Shown here: positions 57,783 to 64,000 of the stretch, piece by piece
How the letters are laid out: the number at the start of each line of letters is the position of its first letter
How positions within the stretch are numbered: the first letter of the stretch is position 1
Translations under genes and position numbers: made by a program
Assembly (NCBI GenBank): GCA_021399435.1
Contig: JAJTUP010000001.1
Location: 2,666,001-2,730,000 of the forward strand
Length of the DNA: 64,000 bases
Reading direction: 5' to 3'
Origin: Diaporthe sp. PMI_573
Lineage: Eukaryota > Ascomycota > Sordariomycetes > Diaporthales > Diaporthaceae
The notes under the pieces: model-generated
The model's input: only the letters and a program-made list of their open reading frames with translations
Told to the model about the DNA's origin: nothing
The model's database searches: none

Positions 57783-59218
57783 GGTCGCGACGGCGTCGCA
57801 GCGATGTTGAAGGAGGTCCGATGAGGACGGAAGCGATAGTCGGTGTTAAGCTGTGACAGATAATGGTAAAATACTCGATAAATGCTTGACGCGCCGACGC
57901 GCAGGAGAGGTGGGTTCGCGAGGCAACAAGATGTCGCGTGTAGCCAGGCGCGTGAATCCGAGCACACAAACGACGGGATTAGAAAAACCGCGCAACACGC
58001 GTACGTTGTGTGCAAAAGGTCGAGAAGCACGACAGACGGCCGCGATCAGCAATCAGGAGACGCTGGAGTGAGTTGCGACAGCTTTGGAGCGGACCGCAGG
58101 GGGCGGCGGGATGGATAGCAAAGAGGATTAGATGGAGAGGGGGGGGAAGAGACGGACTGGCGTTGGTGGTGCGTGTTGTTCTTGGTCCGGGTTAAGACCC
58201 TGCAAAATGGAAACGGCGGCTGGGCCCCTGCCAGAATTGAGTGGCTGGTCAACGCTTCATCAAAGGATGCTACCCAAGGAGGTACTTGTGTTTGTGTCAG
58301 GGTTCGGGTTCTGGGTGTCACATATTCTTGGCAGCATCGACTCCCCATCGAATGCTTGCAAGCCAGCATGCGAGTCAATATATCAGTGCCCGGACTCCGA
58401 AATTTAAGTCAGATTAGGTATGTAGTCCAAGTACCTACCATCTAGTAGTCTAGCAGGCGGGTAGCAATTGATTATTCTCAGCAAGACCCGCAAGCGAACA
58501 GTCCGGCCATGAAAGGTGATTGCGCTACCATGACGCAGGAATGCACGCGCGTACCCCATGCAGTTGCCGAGCGTCATGTTACTGTCTCCATTCCGGTTCC
58601 TCGCTGGCCAGGCGAAGCAGCATAAACCGCATCTTCATAAGTCCTGGGCCAAGAGGGTGACGGATTTGGTGTGTACGTGACGTATATTGTAACTAGGCCG
58701 GGTACTGTGTAGCACCCATGCGCCTAGAATAGCTTCCGCTGTTCTGGACCTGCAGGCAACTCGAGCCTGCGCCGCGTGCGCGCACTGACGTGCAAAGAAG
58801 CTTGGGTGGATTCAGCCTCGACCCGACTCGGTTCGGATCGACTGGCCAGACTCCAGGATTCATGAACCCTCTGCAAACGCTCCAACATTACACGTCAGCG
58901 CCATCTCTTTTTCGACCTTCCTGTCCACAATAGTTCTGGAGCGGACATATTTGCTGCATTTTCTCGTGTCGTTGTCTCCTAGCACTGCATTCGAGCCCCT
59001 AGAAACAATCGTCAAACAATGACGCCCGCCCTGCGACTGCGACACCTTCACGTTTGTTAATGCGGCTGCCACAGCGTTGCAGCATCTTGGATTCCCAGTC
59101 GTGGCTCGTGCCCGTCTCGAAAGGAAATTCCCCGGAAGCCGGTCGACTCGGCTGGCGAGGTCCTTCTCGAACCTTTGGCCACAACATCTGGGCTCACCGG
59201 TCTTGATCTTGCGAGAAC
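57783..59218. promoter_or_regulatory. divergent promoter region (rad21 / pmr1)
   Basis: 1.4 kb between divergent start codons. TACCTA words occur near 58430-58440. No open frame with protein motifs. Bidirectional promoter use is inferred from orientation. Confidence 0.45.
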
Positions 59219-62200
59219 ATGGAGAGATTCACTGGAGACTCCCCAAGCCTGCCAATCTTCAACGAGTCGAGCAAATCCATCGAACTATCTCCCTGGGCCG
59301 ACGCCGATCGGTCACGCTCCAGATCCCCAGGATATGCGCGCACGACGTCGGCGCAGTCTAGGGTAACGTCTCCAAAGAAAAAACCAATGGTTGTGGTGTT
59401 CATAACGAGCTGACCCGCTTCTTGTACAGGGCGTCGCCGACGAGTTCTCCTGCCTGACTGCCGCCGAAAGTGCCTCGCGCCTCAAGACATCCCTGACATA
59501 TGGCCTAACGCCCCCAGAAGCCTTGTCGCGACTGCGAGACTTCGGACCCAATGAGATACCCCACGAACCTCCCGAGCCGTTGTGGATTCGATTCCTGGGA
59601 CAATTTAAAGAGCCGTTGATACTACTGCTGCTTGCTTCCGCCGGGGCTTCTGTTCTCGTTGGAAATGTGGACGATGCTGTCAGTATAACCATCGCTGTGA
59701 CTATTGTCGTCAGCGTAGGTTTTGTGCAAGAATACCGGTCCGAAAAGTCCATCGAGGCCCTCAACCATCTGGTCCCGAACCACGCGCATTTGATCAGGAG
59801 TATGTCAACCAAGATGGGCTCTGGCCCCAAGACACCGACATGGCAACCGGCTGGAGAAAATGGACTGGAAGAGAACGGGTCGTCGGGCGCTCCCACGCCA
59901 GCCGAGGAGGTCCTGGAAGCTACGTCCTCCAAGGTCATGGCCGGAACATTGGTACCAGGGGATCTGGTTCTGTTCACAACAGGCGACCGCATTCCAGCCG
60001 ATCTGCGCGTGACGAAAGCCGCAGACTTGACAGTCGATCTTTCGAACCTCACTGGAGAGACCGAGCCCATCAAGGTGACTGCCGAGCCGCGCTCCCGCGC
60101 TGCGGTGGCATCAGCGGCCCATGGGACTTCGACTCTGCAGCTACCAGCCCCAACTTTTGCCAACTCATCGGAGGGCGTGACTGATAAACCAAATCACGAC
60201 TCTAACGAACCTCAAAACATTGCATACATGGGAACATTGGTCAAGTCTGGTCACGGCCAGGGCATTGTCTTCGCGACTGGCGGAGACACTCAGCTGGGCA
60301 CCATAGCTACAAGTGTTACTGACACCGAGAGCCCGCGCTCGCCTCTTCAGCTCTCCATGGATGAACTCGGCTCGCAGCTGAGCAAGTTTTCATTCATGGT
60401 CATAGGGCTGATATCCATCGCTGGCTGGTTTCAGGGTAAAAAGCTCCTTGACATATTTACCATATCCGTATCACTCGCCGTCGCCGCAATCCCCGAAGGA
60501 CTTCCGATCATTGTTACTGTCACGCTTGCTCTTGGTGTGCATCGGATGGCCCGTCACAATGCCATCGTCCGCAAAATGCCCAAGGTCGAGACGCTGGGGT
60601 CTGTGAATGTGGTTTGCTCGGACAAGACCGGTAAATATGCCCTATACTCTGTGAGAACATCTGGACTGACATCGAATTAGGTACACTCACAATGAATCAT
60701 ATGACAAGCTCTAAGATGTGGTATTTTGGCGCGAACGATGTCGTCGATGTCGACTCGGATGATGAAGTTACAGACGTCACTCCTGACGCCGCAACACTAC
60801 GCATTCTACGTATTGGCAACATCGCCAATGATGGGCGCCTAGCCAGGCGTTACACTGAGAACGGAGCTGCAGCTAAGGCCGTGCTATCTTCTACTCTAGG
60901 TCGGGATGAGCCTTCGACCTATACGCGCTGGGTTGGCCAGCCCACCGACGTCGCTATGCTCGACTTGTTAGACAGGTTTCGTGAGCACGATGTACGCGAA
61001 TCGATCGGAACTCGAACGTCAGAGACTCCCTTTAGCTCGGAGAGAAAATGGATGGGCGTCACAATTGGGTCTGATAAGAGTGAAAAGGAGTTCGCCTATA
61101 TGAAAGGGGCCCTGGAACGGGTTATAGAAGCATGCGACAGTTACATCACGAAAGATGGCCGAGAATTTGTTCTGGATTCATCTCGAAAACAGGAGATCCA
61201 ACAGGCCGCAGACGCTATGGCTATCAAGGGGCTGCGAATCATCGCATTTGCTAGTGGGCCTGTGAATAGGTCTGGCAGAAGCAAGTCTCATGGACCATCC
61301 TCCAGGAGTGGGACCCCTGGGGACGACGGCAGCGCTAGTCCCCGGCTTCAAGAGGACGAGGCTGTGTACAAAAGTCTTACATTCGCCGGTCTGGTCGGCA
61401 TGAGTGATCCACCGAGACCTGGCGTTGGTCGGTCCATCAGAAGACTTATGCGTGGCGGTGTCAAGGTGATCATGATCACGGGCGACGCAGAGACCACGGC
61501 GATGGCAATTGGCAAGCAGCTTGGAATGGAAATCGCTACCCCTCGGGAGCACGGCCCGGGCCAGGTCTCTGTGAAACCGGTCTTGACCGGCAAAGACGTG
61601 GACAACCTGTCCGAAGAAGACCTTGCGCAAGCGATGCACCACACCACCATCTTTGCGCGTACCACTCCTGACCACAAACTGAAGATCATCAGGGCACTCC
61701 AATCACGGGGGGATATCGTAGCCATGACCGGAGACGGTGTCAACGACGCACCGGCGCTGAAGAAGGCGGACATTGGTATTGCAATGGGCAAGAACGGGAC
61801 CGACGTGGCCAAGGAGGCCTCGGACATGATATTGACCGATGACGACTTCTCCACCATATTGAACGCTATCGAGGAGGGCAAGGGCATCTTCAACAACATT
61901 CAGAACTTCCTGACCTTCCAGCTGAGCACAAGCGCAGCTGGTCTGTCCCTGGTCCTGATTTGCACAATCCTGGGGTTCAAGTCCCCACTGAACGCGATGC
62001 AAATCCTCTGGATCAGTAAGTACCATCCATGACTGACCGCATGTGCGCAAGTGTGTGAGGTAGAGAGAGAGAGAGAGAGAGACACACGTGCTAACACGCG
62101 ACCAGATATCATCATGGACGGCCCTCCGGCGCAATCACTGGGTGTCGAGCGCGTCGACCCAGACGTCATGAAGCGACCGCCGCGGAGGCGCGGCGCGCCG

Positions 62201-62644
62201 GTGCTAACGCGGGCGCTAATACAGCGTGTGGCGCAGGCGGCCTTTATCGTGATGCTGGGGACGATGCTGGTGTACACGCACGAGATGCTCGGAGACGGCG
62301 AGGTGACGCGGCGCGACACGACCATGACGTTCACGTGCTTCGTGCTCTTCGACATGTTCAACGCGCTCGCGTGCCGGTCCGAGTCCAAGTCGGTGCTGCG
62401 CGGCGAGGTCGGGCTCTTCTCCAACACGCTTTTCAACTGGGCCGTGTCCATGAGCCTCGTGGGCCAGCTGCTGGTCATATACTTCCCCTGGCTGCAGGAG
62501 GTGTTCCAGACCGAGGCCCTGGGCTTCTACGACTTGGTAGGCCTGGTCATACTCTGCAGCACCGTCTTCTGGGCGGACGAGGCGAGGAAGTGGTGGAAGT
62601 ACGGCAAGAAACGGCTCGGGACTGGGTACAGCCAAGCTGTGTGA
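59219..62644 (+). CDS. pmr1: Golgi Ca2+/Mn2+-transporting P-type ATPase (PMR1/SPCA)
   Basis: Exons 59219-59362, 59430-60630, 60681-62015 and 62106-62644 join in phase to 1072 residues. This P2A-type pump loads Ca2+ and Mn2+ into the Golgi and supports secretion and glycosylation. Visible motifs: actuator TGET at 256-259, phosphorylation loop CSDKTGTLT with Asp446 (spanning intron 2), PEGLP in M4, [22 protein letters not shown] hinge, [10 protein letters not shown] with the Gln linked to Mn2+ transport in yeast Pmr1, and [10 protein letters not shown] in M6. M7-M10 lie in the last exon. Compared with yeast it has extra loops in the actuator domain (about 171-216 and 265-305) and near 625-660. 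Intron 3 contains an AG microsatellite. The first donor (GTAACG at 59363) was chosen because later GT sites would leave an intron under 45 nt. Confidence 0.92.
62061..62083. repeat. AG microsatellite inside pmr1 intron 3
   Basis: About ten AG dinucleotides between the donor and the GTGCTAACACG branch-like sequence. Each AG is a potential cryptic acceptor but all lie upstream of the branch site. Confidence 0.8.
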
Positions 62645-64000
62645 GGGGGCGGTCGCTTCCTAGTTTGGTGTACTATGCATGGCGGAGCGCTTGTATATAC
62701 ATTGTGTAGAGGCATTGTAATAGACTATTATAACCATCACATCTTGGTGCCACTAACACCGCTTGTCTGAAGCAGAGTTTCCGGAAAACGGAACCAGACC
62801 AGATCGGCCATGAATCGAAACCCTACCGCTCTCTAAATGATAAGAGTTCAGGCACGCCCCAGGGTAACCACGGTTTTGTTCGTGCTGCGGGTCTCAGCCT
62901 CGTCTCTGCTCATTGACGCATGAACCGGCTTGGGTTGAAGCATCGCCATCCCAACGCCCGACCCGTTTAACGGCAACTAGGTCGCTACAGTTGATCTTGG
63001 ACGAGATGTAGAAGTGTCCAGAGGAAGACATCAGTCAGCACCAGGACACCCAATACTGCGATCGGTGTGATGTTGCGTGGTTCCAGAACCAGGATGGTTC
63101 TTTGTATTCTAGGCTATGTGGCGATGAAGATAGTCTATATAGCCATCCCGCATTCCGTGTGTTGTGTCAAATCCCCACAGCCCAGCCTTTCTGGGATACC
63201 TTTGTCTGTTGATCGGGAGGCAAGGCTTGGCTCTGGTGCCTCATAATGAGCAATAGCAACACATTGATATCATTCTCTTGCAAACTCTTGCAACGTTAGA
63301 AAGACGATGCTGTCCGGTGACCTGAGTCTCTGTCCCAGGAAAAGAATAAATGGACTATTTGTATTCTCTGGGTTCCTCTACTAAGCTGGAACGGCAATAA
63401 GTGTCCTATAAGGACAAGGAACAATGTGTATTATCGACGATAACAGTGAGATTCGCTATGCAAGGCTTTAAACAGTGACTTTCCAATCTTCTGCAAACCA
63501 GTGCTCTGTTAGATGCCACTACTTCGCACTATAAGTTTCTTGGTTAGGACATATATACTGACAGGACATAGCGTATATTATCACATGTATCAGCTTATTT
63601 TGAACGCTCTTTGTCCGTAGAGAAAAGAGTTCCGATGCAAGAGATGCAGTGCACAGGCGACAGCAGTCAAAGGGGCGCAGGAGGCAAGGCCTCGGGCGGG
63701 CAGAGGATGCGCATGCTCTATGACTCGGTGTTGGATACATGCCCCGGCTGGGAGGGCCGTTCGGACGACTCTAGACTGTCTCTCTTGCGTATATCCCGGT
63801 TGCCCGAGCTCCCTTCGCGAAGATTAAGTGTTGACTTTTCGAGAGGCGCCTCTTCCGATCAGAGTCTCTCTGAAGAGTCGAGCAACGAGCTTCAAGCGAA
63901 GACACTTTCAGCCAGAAACAATGATTTTAAAGGCCTCACTTAATTGCTAGGATGCTGAGTCTCGGTAGATAAGCACATGGAATACAATTTCACATATTGA
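62645..64000. other. region downstream of pmr1
   Basis: pmr1 3' flank. AT-rich with no recognised gene to the window end. An open frame at 63611-63943 (+) begins with TTG and has no motif, but it could be the internal exon of a gene continuing beyond the window; there is not enough evidence to call it. Confidence 0.45.

Noticed and set aside
63611..63943. 110-codon plus-strand frame near the window end
   Set aside because: Begins with TTG and has no motif; could be an exon of a gene beyond the window but cannot be supported.

Overview
The window looks like a chromosome segment of a filamentous ascomycete (Pezizomycotina, most likely Sordariomycetes). The supporting features are short spliceosomal introns (mostly 50-130 nt) with GT..AG or GC..AG ends and CTAAC/CTGAC-like branch points. 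There is also a velvet-domain regulator, a HET-domain relic, a multidomain Ras-type adenylate cyclase and long low-complexity extensions. All of this is read from sequence alone; species was not determined.

Layout from left to right. ridA-like gene (+, 1.9-2.35 kb); velB (-, 3.3-5.1 kb); long GGTAC-rich non-coding stretch; decayed HET-domain gene (-, 9.3-11.45 kb); telomerase reverse transcriptase (-, 11.7-15.6 kb, seven exons); 3 kb divergent spacer; DH-BAR-SH3 Rho guanine nucleotide exchange factor (+, 18.7-24.8 kb); wax-synthase-like MBOAT protein (-, 26.1-27.9 kb); adenylate cyclase (-, 29.6-36.7 kb, four exons); 4.5 kb non-coding spacer with microsatellites; RTC4-domain protein (-, 41.2-43.2 kb); dynactin p50/dynamitin (-, 43.9-45.3 kb); molybdopterin synthase small subunit (+, 45.8-46.1 kb); partial membrane protein (-); decayed GMP synthase copy (-, 47.1-49.0 kb); TMA17-like small protein (+, 49.6-50.3 kb); conserved unknown protein (-, 51.1-52.6 kb); Rad21/Scc1 cohesin kleisin (-, 55.8-57.8 kb); PMR1-type Ca2+/Mn2+ ATPase (+, 59.2-62.6 kb).

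Most intact genes are housekeeping or signalling functions (cAMP, Rho GTPase, development, telomeres, cohesion, Golgi ion homeostasis, microtubule motors, Moco). They do not form a biosynthetic cluster. I reconstructed exon structures by hand, checking splice sites and reading phase; all multi-exon models listed close in frame.

The points most worth a second look are four. First, a GMP synthase copy whose 5' three-quarters can still be spliced and read although its glutaminase cysteine is glycine and its 3' end is broken. Second, a 66-nt in-frame GC-AG intron in the ridA-like gene whose retention would add 22 residues. Third, a decayed heterokaryon-incompatibility gene abutting telomerase. 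Fourth, TACCTA/GGTACC-rich intergenic tracts. I found no transposon, CRISPR, rRNA or convincing tRNA gene.
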